From Candidatus Nealsonbacteria bacterium CG08_land_8_20_14_0_20_36_22 (GTDB taxonomy: Bacteria; Patescibacteriota; Minisyncoccia; Minisyncoccales; GWA2-38-27), in the NCBI GenBank assembly GCA_002774555.1, contig PEYC01000060.1, positions 1-9,801 of the forward strand: 9,801 nt of DNA, given 5' to 3'. The notes below the pieces were generated by a model. The model saw only the letters and a list, made by a program, of their open reading frames with translations. It was not told the DNA's origin and searched no databases. Positions 1-6,682 of the stretch are shown piece after piece. Every line of letters starts with the position of its first letter. The stretch's first letter is position 1. A program made the position numbers and the translations under genes.

Positions 1-2011
1 TAGAACTTCTGGTGTTTGCGAAGACATGCCCAATGTTTCTTTTGCTGGTCAGTTTGAAACTTATCTTAACGTAATAGGAGGCGATGAATTATTAAAGGCA
101 GTGAGAAAAAGCATTATTTCAACCTTTACTGACAGAGCTATTGTTTATCGTCAAGAAAATAAAATTCCCCAGTTAAAATTTGCTCTTTCTGTTGGAGTTC
201 AAATAATGGTGAGAAGCGATTTGGCGAGTTCCGGCGTAATGTTTTCCTGCGATACTGAAAGCGGATTCGGCGATGTTGTTTTAATTAACGCCAGTTACGG
301 TTTGGGAGAAAATGTAGTTAAAGGAATGGTGGAGCCAGACCAGTATTATGTTTTTGAAACAACTTTGAAGCAGGGATTTAAACCGATTTTAGAGAAGAGA
401 TTAGGAAAGAAATTGATTAAATTAATTTACAACAAAAATCCAAAAAGACCGACAAGGAACATAATCGTGTCCCTAAAAGACAGGCAAAAATTTGTTTTAC
501 AGGATGAAGAAATTTTAAGTTTAGCAAAATGGTCTGTTTTGATTGAAGACCACTACAAGAGAGCAATGGATATAGAATGGGCAAAAGACGGTCGGGACAA
601 TAAATTATATATCGTTCAAGCAAGACCAGAAACAGTTCAGAGCAGGAAAAATATTAATATTCTTGAGGAATATGCCATTGATAAATCAAAAATCAAAAAT
701 CAAAAATCAAAAATATTGGTTACGGGATTGAGCGTTGGTAGTAAAATTGGACAGGGTAGAGTAAACAGAATAATGGATGCTAAAGACATCAAAAAATTCA
801 AAAAAGGAGAGGTTTTGGTAACTGATATGACAGATCCTGATTGGGTGCCGGCAATGAAATTAGCCTCAGCTATCGTAACAGACAGAGGCGGGAGAACTTG
901 CCATGCAGCAATAGTAAGCAGGGAGTTGGGAGTACCTTGTATCGTTGGCACAGGAAACGCCGCCAGAGTTTTAAAAACCGGGGATGAAATTACAGTGAAC
1001 TGTAGCGAGGGAGAAATTGGGAAAGTTTATCAGGGAATTATTTCATTCAAAATCAAAAAAACGGATATTTCCAAACTTCCGAAGTTGCCAATTAAGATAA
1101 TGCTCAATTTAGGGGAGCCGGATCAGGCATTTAAAATGAGCTTTATCCCCAATGATGGCGTAGGCCTTGCCAGAGAGGAGTTTATTATCGCCAATAAAAT
1201 AAAAATTCATCCTTTGGCTTTGGTAAATTACAAAAAACTTCCGAAATTACTTAAAAATAAAATTGATAAGGCAACATATGGATATTCTGACAAAACAGAG
1301 TTTTTTGTGGAAAAACTGGCAGAGGGTATTGCAAAAATAGGAGCTGCTTTTTACCCCAAGGAAGTAATAGTAAGATTTTCCGATTTTAAGACAAATGAAT
1401 ACCGTTCTTTAATTGGAGGAGAATTATATGAACCATTGGAAGAAAATCCAATGTTGGGATGGAGAGGTGCTTCAAGATATTACGATGAAAAGTTCGCTCC
1501 GGCTTTTTTACTGGAATGTCGGGCAATTAAAAAAATCAGGGAGGAAATGGGGTTGAATAATGTTTCTGTTATGGTGCCCTTTTGTCGTACTCCGGAAGAA
1601 GGAGAAAAAGTGCTTGCCATTATGAAAAAAACAGGGTTGGTAAAGGAAAAAGATGGATTGAAGGTTTATGTAATGTGCGAAATTCCTTCCAATGCTATTC
1701 TAATAGAGGAGTTTCTGGATATTTTTGACGGAGTGAGTATTGGTTCAAACGACCTAACTCAGTTAATAATGGGTTTAGACAGAGATAATTTTCTTATTTC
1801 TGGCATTGCGAACGAAAATAACTCGGCAGTGAAAAAAATAATAAAAAGAGTGATAAAGATTTGTAAAGAGAAAAATAAATACTGTGGAATTTGCGGTCAG
1901 GCGCCCAGCGATTTTCCCGACTTTGCCGAGTTTTTAGTAAAAGAAGGAATAGAATCAATGTCTTTAAATCCAGACACCATAATTAAAACAATTTTAAATT
2001 TATCCCGTTAG
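1..2011 (+). CDS. ppsA: Phosphoenolpyruvate synthase (pyruvate, water dikinase), 5'-partial
   Basis: Catalyses pyruvate + ATP + H2O to PEP + AMP + Pi in the cytoplasm, the entry step of gluconeogenesis. The reading frame is open to the left edge (first full codon at 2-4, reading RTSGVCEDMPNVSFAGQ), so the Met at 26 is internal and roughly the first 110-130 residues of the ~790-residue family are outside the window. Numbering from that Met, the rest of the ATP-grasp domain runs to about residue 207 and ends in DIEWAKDG and IVQARPETV. The phosphohistidine swivelling domain follows, with TDMTDPDW and GGRTCHAA (His293 is the phospho-carrier). The C-terminal TIM-barrel PEP/pyruvate domain has NPMLGWRGASRY, CEIPSNA, IGSNDLTQL and GICGQAPSD (Cys623, the acid/base cysteine). 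All key residues are intact. The linker before the His domain carries a repeat-derived insertion (see the repeat at 683-714). Close similarity to E. coli PpsA, as remembered, makes the call secure. Confidence 0.97.
   Translation, partial: RTSGVCEDMPNVSFAGQFETYLNVIGGDELLKAVRKSIISTFTDRAIVYRQENKIPQLKFALSVGVQIMVRSDLASSGVMFSCDTESGFGDVVLINASYGLGENVVKGMVEPDQYYVFETTLKQGFKPILEKRLGKKLIKLIYNKNPKRPTRNIIVSLKDRQKFVLQDEEILSLAKWSVLIEDHYKRAMDIEWAKDGRDNKLYIVQARPETVQSRKNINILEEYAIDKSKIKNQKSKILVTGLSVGSKIGQGRVNRIMDAKDIKKFKKGEVLVTDMTDPDWVPAMKLASAIVTDRGGRTCHAAIVSRELGVPCIVGTGNAARVLKTGDEITVNCSEGEIGKVYQGIISFKIKKTDISKLPKLPIKIMLNLGEPDQAFKMSFIPNDGVGLAREEFIIANKIKIHPLALVNYKKLPKLLKNKIDKATYGYSDKTEFFVEKLAEGIAKIGAAFYPKEVIVRFSDFKTNEYRSLIGGELYEPLEENPMLGWRGASRYYDEKFAPAFLLECRAIKKIREEMGLNNVSVMVPFCRTPEEGEKVLAIMKKTGLVKEKDGLKVYVMCEIPSNAILIEEFLDIFDGVSIGSNDLTQLIMGLDRDNFLISGIANENNSAVKKIIKRVIKICKEKNKYCGICGQAPSDFPDFAEFLVKEGIESMSLNPDTIIKTILNLSR
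683..714 (+). repeat. TCAAAAA heptamer repeat (4 copies) inside ppsA
   Basis: Four exact tandem copies of TCAAAAA at 686-713, preceded by AAA. In the ppsA frame it encodes the peptide KSKIKNQKSK in the linker between the ATP-grasp and phosphohistidine domains. The same sequence occurs at 5241-5271, sharing 30 identical bases. E. coli PpsA, as remembered, has about six fewer residues at this point, so this looks like an in-frame insertion tolerated in a flexible linker. Confidence 0.9.
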
Positions 2012-2061
2012 AGATTACTGGACAAAGATAAAATATAAAGAGGGCGAATCTCTAACGGGAT
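2002..2061. repeat. Palindromic element with perfect 15-bp arms at the ppsA 3' end
   Basis: The left arm ATCCCGTTAGAGATT (2002-2016) is exactly complementary to AATCTCTAACGGGAT (2047-2061), with a 30-nt centre. The ppsA stop codon TAG (2009-2011) lies in the left arm. RNA could form a strong stem here. There is no U-tract after the right arm, so it is not a typical intrinsic terminator. A REP-like palindrome or a 3'-end-protecting hairpin fits better. Its end sequence CCCGTTA is shared with the hairpin at 3862-3897. Confidence 0.85.
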
Positions 2062-2080
2062 TTATCAAAGAAAAAATAAT

Positions 2081-3061
2081 ATGTTTGATATAATTACATT
2101 TGGTTCGGCGACTTGGGATGTTTTTGTAAGACCTAAAAATTTTGAGGTATTAAAAAATAGAAAATTCATTACCGGCAAAGGAATTTGTTTTAATTTGGGT
2201 TCAAAAATTGATGTTGAAAATGTTTATTTCTCTTCTGGGGGCGGAGGAACCAATGCAGCTGCTACTTTTGCAAAACAGGGGTTTAAGGTAGCTTATTGCG
2301 GTCGGGTAGGAAATGATGTTTCTGGCAGAGAAATCATTGAAGAATTAAAGAATCTCGGGATAGATTGCCAATTTGTTTTAAAAACAAAACTTAAACCAAC
2401 CAATTACTCTGTTGTTTTAACCGGCCAAAATATAGATAGAACTATTTTGGGTTATCGGGAGGCATCTGAGAATTTAACAGAAAAAAATATTCCATACGAG
2501 AAACTTTCCGCGAATTGGTTTTATATAGCTCCTCCTTCTGAGAAAACTTTCGTCCTTACTAAAAATATCGTTGATTTTGCCCAAAAAAATAGAGTTAAAA
2601 TTGCTTTTAATCCCAGCATTTGCCAGCTTTCTTTAGCGGAAAAAACTCTTAAGAGGATTCTTAAAAAAATAAATATTTTAATTTTAAACCAAGAGGAGGC
2701 TTCTTTATTAACCAATATTGAATACAATAAAGAAAAAGAAATTTTCAAAAAAATTGATGAGATGTGTCCCGGAATTGCTATAATGACAAAAGGGCCGGAA
2801 GGAGTAGTGGTTTCGGACGGGAAAGAACTTTATCAAGCAAAAATCTTAAAAGTAAAAGTAGTTGACAGAACCGGAGCTGGTGATTCTTTTGGTTCCGGAT
2901 TCGTCTCGGGTTTTATTAGAACAGGAGGGAATATAGAATATTCAATTCAATTAGGCATAGCAAACTCTGCCTCATGTCTTCAGAAATGGGGAGCTAAAAA
3001 CGGTCTGTTAAAAGAAGGCGATGAATTTGAAAAAGTTAAAGTTATTAAAAAGAGATTATGA
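2081..3061 (+). CDS. PfkB/ribokinase-family carbohydrate kinase
   Basis: ATP-dependent kinase of the PfkB fold, 326 residues, a normal length for the family. The N-terminal sugar-binding region has the glycine-rich motif SGGGGTNAA (residues 52-60), followed by a CGRVGNDVSG segment. The C-terminal PfkB signature DRTGAGD is at 262-268, with Asp268 as the expected catalytic base and the preceding glycines forming the anion hole. The substrate cannot be read from the sequence, since the fold covers ribose, fructose phosphates, ketodeoxygluconate and nucleosides. The stop overlaps the start of the aldolase gene (ATGA, 3058-3061), so translation is probably coupled. The position between PEP synthase and a bisphosphate aldolase makes a fructose-6-phosphate or tagatose-6-phosphate kinase role plausible, but this is inference from context. 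No convincing Shine-Dalgarno precedes the ATG at 2081, and the palindrome at 2002-2061 lies just upstream. Confidence 0.9.
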   Translation: MFDIITFGSATWDVFVRPKNFEVLKNRKFITGKGICFNLGSKIDVENVYFSSGGGGTNAAATFAKQGFKVAYCGRVGNDVSGREIIEELKNLGIDCQFVLKTKLKPTNYSVVLTGQNIDRTILGYREASENLTEKNIPYEKLSANWFYIAPPSEKTFVLTKNIVDFAQKNRVKIAFNPSICQLSLAEKTLKRILKKINILILNQEEASLLTNIEYNKEKEIFKKIDEMCPGIAIMTKGPEGVVVSDGKELYQAKILKVKVVDRTGAGDSFGSGFVSGFIRTGGNIEYSIQLGIANSASCLQKWGAKNGLLKEGDEFEKVKVIKKRL

Positions 3062-3861
3062 CCTTAAGAAATTATTTAGAAAAAGCCAAAAAAGAGAAAT
3101 GGGCGATTGGCCAGTTTAATTTTTCCGCCCTTGAGCAGTTAAGGGGAATTTTAGGCGCAGCGCAAAAATTAAGGAGCCCGGTGATTTTAGGAACTTCGGG
3201 AGGAGAGCTTGGCTATTTAGGTTTAGAGGAAGTAATTGCTTTATTTGAGATTGCCAAAGCAAAATACCGGGTAAATGCTTTTTTAAACCTTGATCACGGC
3301 AAAAATTTAGATTTAATTAAAAGGGCTGTTGATTACGGTTTTTCGGCCGTTCATTTTGACGGCTCCGGCTTACCCCTTGAAAAGAATATAAAATATGCTA
3401 AAAAGGTAATAGAGTGCGCTTATAAAAAAGGAGTGTTAGTGGAGGGAGAGTTAGAAGATATAAAAAAAGACAATTTAACCTCTTTAAATAAAGCAGAGAA
3501 GTTTATTAAAGAAACAAAAATAGACAGTTTGGCAATCGCTATTGGCAACAGGCATGGTTTTTACAAAAATGTTAAACTTAATTTTAATAGATTAAAAGAG
3601 ATTAAAGAAAAAACAAAAGTATTTTTGGTTTTACACGGCGGCTCTGGAATTCCTGAGCATCAAATTAAAAAAGCTATAAAATTGGGAATTGTTAAAATTA
3701 ACATTAATACAGAATTAAGAATCGTTTGGAAAAAATCTTTGGCAGCAGCTTTTAGAACCCGAGAAAGCAAGCCATATAAAATTTTAGCAGTCGTCCAAAA
3801 TGAAGTTCAAAAAAAGGTCGAAGAAAAAATAAAATTATTCGGTAGTAGAAATAAAATTTAA
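3058..3861 (+). CDS. fba: Class II fructose-/tagatose-bisphosphate aldolase
   Basis: Zinc-dependent aldolase, 267 residues, close in size to the short GatY/KbaY branch (~285) rather than E. coli FbaA (~358). Visible active-site motifs are NLDHG (Asp79 catalytic, His80 zinc ligand), HFDGS (99-103), VEGELE (128-133, Glu131), AIGNRHGFY (His166 zinc ligand), LHGGSGIP (His193 zinc ligand) and KININTEL (213-220), the phosphate-binding segment that in GatY/KbaY reads KINVATEL. It cleaves or forms fructose-1,6-bisphosphate, or possibly tagatose-1,6-bisphosphate. The sequence resembles GatY, but the genome context and the small genome size favour a general glycolytic/gluconeogenic aldolase. The ATG overlaps the kinase stop by 4 bp. 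A hairpin begins at the base after its stop codon. Confidence 0.92.
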   Translation: MTLRNYLEKAKKEKWAIGQFNFSALEQLRGILGAAQKLRSPVILGTSGGELGYLGLEEVIALFEIAKAKYRVNAFLNLDHGKNLDLIKRAVDYGFSAVHFDGSGLPLEKNIKYAKKVIECAYKKGVLVEGELEDIKKDNLTSLNKAEKFIKETKIDSLAIAIGNRHGFYKNVKLNFNRLKEIKEKTKVFLVLHGGSGIPEHQIKKAIKLGIVKININTELRIVWKKSLAAAFRTRESKPYKILAVVQNEVQKKVEEKIKLFGSRNKI

Positions 3862-3897
3862 CCCCGTTAAATTTGCTTTAGCAAGCATTTAATAGGG
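3862..3897. repeat. Imperfect palindrome between the aldolase gene and the next gene
   Basis: CCC (3862-3864) pairs with GGG (3895-3897), TTAAAT (3867-3872) with ATTTAA (3887-3892), and GCTT (3875-3878) with AAGC (3883-3886). An alternative apical stem is TTGC/GCAA around TTTA. It starts directly after the aldolase stop and shares the left-end sequence CCCGTTA with the palindrome at 2002-2061. The T-run needed for an intrinsic terminator is absent (GGGTAAAATATG follows). Perhaps a decayed member of the same palindromic repeat family. Confidence 0.65.
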
Positions 3898-3903
3898 TAA
3901 AAT

Positions 3904-4350
3904 ATGCAAAAAAAAGATATTTTAATAATAATTGGAGGATTGGCATTGTTAATTTTTATAGTTTTGATTGTTTTTTTAATTTTTCCGAAAACACCGAAAG
4001 AAAAAAATATTAACGTACTCACAGATAAAACAGAATATATGGCTGGGGAGGTTTTGAAAATAAAAATTGATAATAATTTAAAAGAAAGCATTTGTTTTTC
4101 TTCTTGCTATCCTTATTATATTCAAAAGAAAAGCGATAACTGGGAAAATTATCGTTATGTGGATTGCCCAAAAGAAGATATTACTGAAAACTGCGTTGAA
4201 CCAAAACAAATTAAAGCGTTTGAGCTCACCTTACCAAAAATAGAGGAAGGATTTCACCGATTAGCTATTTCTGCTTGTTTAGGATGTCGTTTTAGTGAGG
4301 AATTTAAAGAAGACCAGAAGTTTTATTCAAACAATTTTATTGTTAAATAG
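3904..4350 (+). CDS. Membrane-anchored, cysteine-containing protein of unknown function
   Basis: Not recognised as a named family. Residues 1-5 are polar/basic, followed by one strongly hydrophobic helix (about 6-27) and then an extracytoplasmic domain of ~120 residues. The segment around 37-60, with DKTEYMAGEVLKIKIDN, has the alternating pattern of the first strands of an Ig-like or BsuPI-type beta-sandwich, and the C-terminus (LPKIEEGFHRLAI) fits further strands. Six cysteines (64, 68, 88, 97, 125, 128) lie in the exported part and could form three disulfides, or CxxxC and CxxC pairs could bind metal. There is no lipobox, so the N-terminal helix is probably an uncleaved anchor. The ATG follows the palindrome by 6 bp with no strong Shine-Dalgarno. 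The downstream ferredoxin gene is 18 bp away on the same strand. Confidence 0.8.
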   Translation: MQKKDILIIIGGLALLIFIVLIVFLIFPKTPKEKNINVLTDKTEYMAGEVLKIKIDNNLKESICFSSCYPYYIQKKSDNWENYRYVDCPKEDITENCVEPKQIKAFELTLPKIEEGFHRLAISACLGCRFSEEFKEDQKFYSNNFIVK

Positions 4351-4358
4351 TAAAAAGC

Positions 4359-4363
4359 GAGGT
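4359..4363 (+). promoter_or_regulatory. Shine-Dalgarno site of the ferredoxin gene
   Basis: GAGGT, five bases before the ATG at 4369. It is the only clear Shine-Dalgarno in the window. The other starts have A/T-rich upstream sequence or overlap the previous gene. Confidence 0.8.
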
Positions 4364-4368
4364 AAGTT

Positions 4369-4584
4369 ATGAAAATAATTCAAGAGCATCAAAAATGCAT
4401 TGGTTGCGGTTCTTGCGCAGCTGTCTGTCCGAAATATTGGCAAATAAGTAGTGATGGAAAGTCACAGGTCATTGGTTCAAAAGTTAATTCTAAAGGAAAC
4501 TATGAATTGGAAGTAGAAAAAATTGGATGCAATCAAGAAGCAGCTGATATATGTCCGGTTCAATGCATCCGCATTGTATGTTAA
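4369..4584 (+). CDS. Single-cluster ferredoxin
   Basis: Small (71 residues) cytoplasmic electron carrier. The N-terminal motif is CIGCGSC (Cys10, Cys13, Cys16), followed by CP (Cys20). The C-terminal half has GCNQEAADICPVQC (Cys54, Cys62, Cys66). This matches the monocluster ferredoxins of the Thermotoga/Pyrococcus type: Cys10/13/16 plus Cys62 should hold one [4Fe-4S] cluster, while Cys20 and Cys54 sit where P. furiosus ferredoxin has its disulfide. The spacing from 54 to 62 equals the spacing in that protein. Two extra cysteines (66 and the last residue, 71) are present. The redox partner is unknown; no oxidoreductase is in the window. The start is fixed by a good GAGGT site. The stop overlaps the probable start of rplY by 7 bp. 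Confidence 0.93.
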   Translation: MKIIQEHQKCIGCGSCAAVCPKYWQISSDGKSQVIGSKVNSKGNYELEVEKIGCNQEAADICPVQCIRIVC

Positions 4585-5273
4585 TCCTTAAGGTCAAAAT
4601 TCGGAAAGAGCTCGGAAAGAAGGTGAAAAATTTAAGAAGGCAGGGTGTTCTGCCTGCTGTTTTATATGGACCAAAAATAAGAAATATTTCGTTAGCGATT
4701 AATTCAAAAAAGTTTGATAAAGTTTATAAAACAGCTGGTGAGAGTTCCTTGATTTCTTTGGAAATAGAGGATAAGAAATTCCCTGTCTTAATTCATGAAG
4801 TAATAAAAGATCCATTAACTGATGAGCCGATTCACGTTGATTTTTATCAGCCGATTCTTACTGAGAGAATTGAAGCGGCTGTGCCCTTGGTATTTGAAGG
4901 AATTTCATTGGCAGTTAAGGATTTAGGAGGAACTTTAGTTAAAGAAATTCAAGAAATTACAGTAAAAGCCCTGCCTCAAAATCTTCCTCACGAAATTAAA
5001 GTTAATATTGAAAAACTTAAGACCTTTGAAGATGAAATTTTAATCAAGGATTTGCAAACACCAAAAGGAGTTGAGCTCCAAAGAGAACCGGATGAAATTG
5101 TGGCTGTTGTAACCTCGCCGGAGAAAGTAGAAGAGGAACTGGAAAAGCCAATTGAAGAAAAAATAGAAGAAATGGAGGAGACAGAGGAAAAAGAAGAGAA
5201 AGAAAAACTAGAAGAAAAAGAGGAAGAAAAATCCGAAGAAAAATCAAAAATCAAAAATCAAAAATCAAAATGA
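4578..5273 (+). CDS. rplY: Ribosomal protein bL25 (Ctc/TL5 type)
   Basis: 5S rRNA-binding protein of the large subunit, in the long Ctc form. Residues 1-90 are the L25 beta-barrel (KELGKKVKNLRRQGVLPAVLYG near the start, DEPIHVDFYQ at 82-91). Residues ~95-182 are the TL5 C-terminal beta domain (AAVPLVFEG, GGTLVKEI, LPHEIKVNI). Residues ~183-224 are a Glu/Lys-rich acidic tail, and the last ten residues, KSKIKNQKSK, are encoded by the TCAAAAA repeat. I chose ATG 4578 because the L25 domain normally begins right at LKVKIRKE. The open frame extends upstream to 4551, but only inside the ferredoxin gene with unrelated residues. The start overlaps the ferredoxin stop by 7 bp and the TGA stop overlaps the next ATG by 4 bp, so the three genes are probably co-translated. 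TGA here supports the standard code. Confidence 0.93.
   Translation: MLILKVKIRKELGKKVKNLRRQGVLPAVLYGPKIRNISLAINSKKFDKVYKTAGESSLISLEIEDKKFPVLIHEVIKDPLTDEPIHVDFYQPILTERIEAAVPLVFEGISLAVKDLGGTLVKEIQEITVKALPQNLPHEIKVNIEKLKTFEDEILIKDLQTPKGVELQREPDEIVAVVTSPEKVEEELEKPIEEKIEEMEETEEKEEKEKLEEKEEEKSEEKSKIKNQKSK
5241..5271 (+). repeat. TCAAAAA heptamer repeat at the rplY/transglycosylase junction
   Basis: Three exact TCAAAAA copies (5244-5264) plus a TCAAAA copy (5265-5270), preceded by AAA. It shares 30 identical bases with 683-712. It encodes the C-terminal decapeptide of L25 in the same frame as the ppsA copy and supplies the ATG of the following gene (5270). Confidence 0.9.
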
Positions 5274-5332
5274 AAAAGAAAAATTCAAAAAGAAAGAATT
5301 ATTTTTACATTTTGAATTACATTTTGATTTTT
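5260..5332. repeat. 13-bp inverted repeat around the transglycosylase start codon
   Basis: AAAAATCAAAATG (5260-5272) is exactly complementary to CATTTTGATTTTT (5320-5332). The start codon at 5270-5272 is in the left arm and the right arm lies in the signal-peptide coding region. It is probably the other half of the A-rich repeat element. The pairing is almost all A-U, so a regulatory hairpin is possible but weak. Confidence 0.6.
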
Positions 5333-6682
5333 ACGTTTTGCATTTTTATTTTGTCCGTGTTTGCTCAAGAAAATCTTGAAGAAATCTGCAAAATAGAGAA
5401 AATTGAAGAACAATGTTCCAAATTAGAGCCAACAGATTGTCGCAACCTTCTTGAAAAATGCGAAGTATATTATACGGAGCAAAACGATGCGATTGAAAAA
5501 GATCTTTCAAAAACAGAACAGGAAAAAAAGACCCTTCAGAATAAAATTGATACTTTAAAAAAGAAAATAAAAAATTTAGATTACCAAATCTATCAAAGCA
5601 ATTTAATTATTAAGGACTTAGGAATTCAAATTGGAGATACGGAAGCATCCATTGTTAAGACCTCTTTGAAAATAGAAGATTCAAAAAGCAAATTAGCTAA
5701 TATTTTAAGAACTATTTATGAAGAGGACCAGAAGCCAATCATTGAAATTTTAATTGCGGAAAATAATCTCTCTGACTTTTTTGATAATTTGACGGCTTTA
5801 GAGGTTTTAAACACCAAAAGTAAAGAACTTTTACAGAATATTAAAATTTTAAAATCAAACCTGGAAAACCAGAAGCAATCCTTAGACGAAGAAAAAGATG
5901 ATTTGGAAAGAATGGTGAAGCTCCAGACTCTTCAGAAAGAAGAAAGCTCTAAAACCCAAAAAGAGCAGGAGTATTATTTGAAATTAACCGAAAAGGAGTA
6001 TCAAAATTACCTTCAAAAGAAAGAGGAGGTTGAGAAAAAGGCAGCTGAAATTAGGAGTAGGATATTTGAATTGATAGGCGTTCCAAAAGCCCCTACCTTT
6101 GGCGAGGCCTATGAAATAGCAAAATCCGTGGAGAAAATTACCGGAGTCAGACCGGCCTTTTTATTGGCTGTTTTGACTCAAGAGTCAAATATCGGGAAAA
6201 ATGTTGGTCAGTGTTATTTAAGAGATGTTTTGACCGGGGCAGGAATATTTATTCGGACAGAACAAGCTACCCAGCGAGTGATGAGTCCCAAAAGAGATAT
6301 TCCGTCATTTTTACAAATAACTAAAGAATTAGGTAGAGATTCTTTTAATACTTCGGTTTCTTGCCCAATGAGTTATGGTTGGGGAGGAGCAATGGGGCCT
6401 GCCCAATTTATTCCTTCAACCTGGATGATTTATAGAGATCGTTTAAAAGAAATTAGCGGTAAGCCGGCTGATCCCTGGAATGTCAAAGACGCTTTTTTAG
6501 CAGCCGGTCTTTATCTGTCAGATTACGGAGCAGTCAAACAGACCTATAATGGAGAATGGCAGACAGCGATGATTTATTTTTCCGGCACTACAAATTCAAA
6601 ATACAGATTCTATGGCGATTCGGTAATGAAAATAACTAAACAGTATGAAGAAGATATCGCCGAATTAGAGGCTACTTTGTAA
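5270..6682 (+). CDS. Secreted coiled-coil protein with lytic transglycosylase domain
   Basis: Predicted cell-wall hydrolase, 470 residues. Residues 1-32 are a basic N-terminus plus hydrophobic segment ending LSVFAQ, a signal peptide with likely cleavage after Ala32. Residues 40-64 hold four cysteines (40, 49, 57, 64). Residues ~70-265 form two long coiled-coil stretches broken by a hinge (IIEILIAENNLSDFFDNL, 157-174), the layout of PcsB/CwlO/EnvC N-terminal domains. Residues ~275-470 are a transglycosylase domain of SLT/MltB type, with the likely catalytic Glu305 in VLTQESNIG, GGAMGPAQFIPSTW (372-385) and DPWNVKDAFLAAG (401-413). The role would be cleavage of peptidoglycan glycan strands outside the membrane. 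By analogy with PcsB/EnvC, the coiled coil may respond to FtsEX; this is inference. The start overlaps the rplY stop (ATGA) without a Shine-Dalgarno. The last 18 bp overlap the convergent prfA. Confidence 0.9.
   Translation: MKKKNSKRKNYFYILNYILIFTFCIFILSVFAQENLEEICKIEKIEEQCSKLEPTDCRNLLEKCEVYYTEQNDAIEKDLSKTEQEKKTLQNKIDTLKKKIKNLDYQIYQSNLIIKDLGIQIGDTEASIVKTSLKIEDSKSKLANILRTIYEEDQKPIIEILIAENNLSDFFDNLTALEVLNTKSKELLQNIKILKSNLENQKQSLDEEKDDLERMVKLQTLQKEESSKTQKEQEYYLKLTEKEYQNYLQKKEEVEKKAAEIRSRIFELIGVPKAPTFGEAYEIAKSVEKITGVRPAFLLAVLTQESNIGKNVGQCYLRDVLTGAGIFIRTEQATQRVMSPKRDIPSFLQITKELGRDSFNTSVSCPMSYGWGGAMGPAQFIPSTWMIYRDRLKEISGKPADPWNVKDAFLAAGLYLSDYGAVKQTYNGEWQTAMIYFSGTTNSKYRFYGDSVMKITKQYEEDIAELEATL

Noticed and set aside
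683..713. TCAAAAA tandem units as a possible CRISPR or origin iteron array
   Set aside because: Units of 7 bp without spacers, inside an intact conserved gene; a simple-sequence repeat explains it.
2002..2061. Intrinsic terminator after ppsA
   Set aside because: The stem is strong, but the centre is 30 nt and no U-tract follows the right arm.
3873..3903. Promoter-like TTGCTT...TAAAAT before the gene at 3904
   Set aside because: The spacer is 19 bp, the -10 touches the ATG so initiation would fall inside the gene, and the -35 is part of the palindrome.
4551..4577. Longer rplY start at 4551
   Set aside because: The extra residues are read from the ferredoxin gene in another frame and do not belong to the L25 domain, which starts naturally at 4578.
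4988..5254. Ser/Phe-rich minus-strand open frames opposite the rplY tail
   Set aside because: They are the complement of the GAA/AAA-rich acidic tail and have no independent support.
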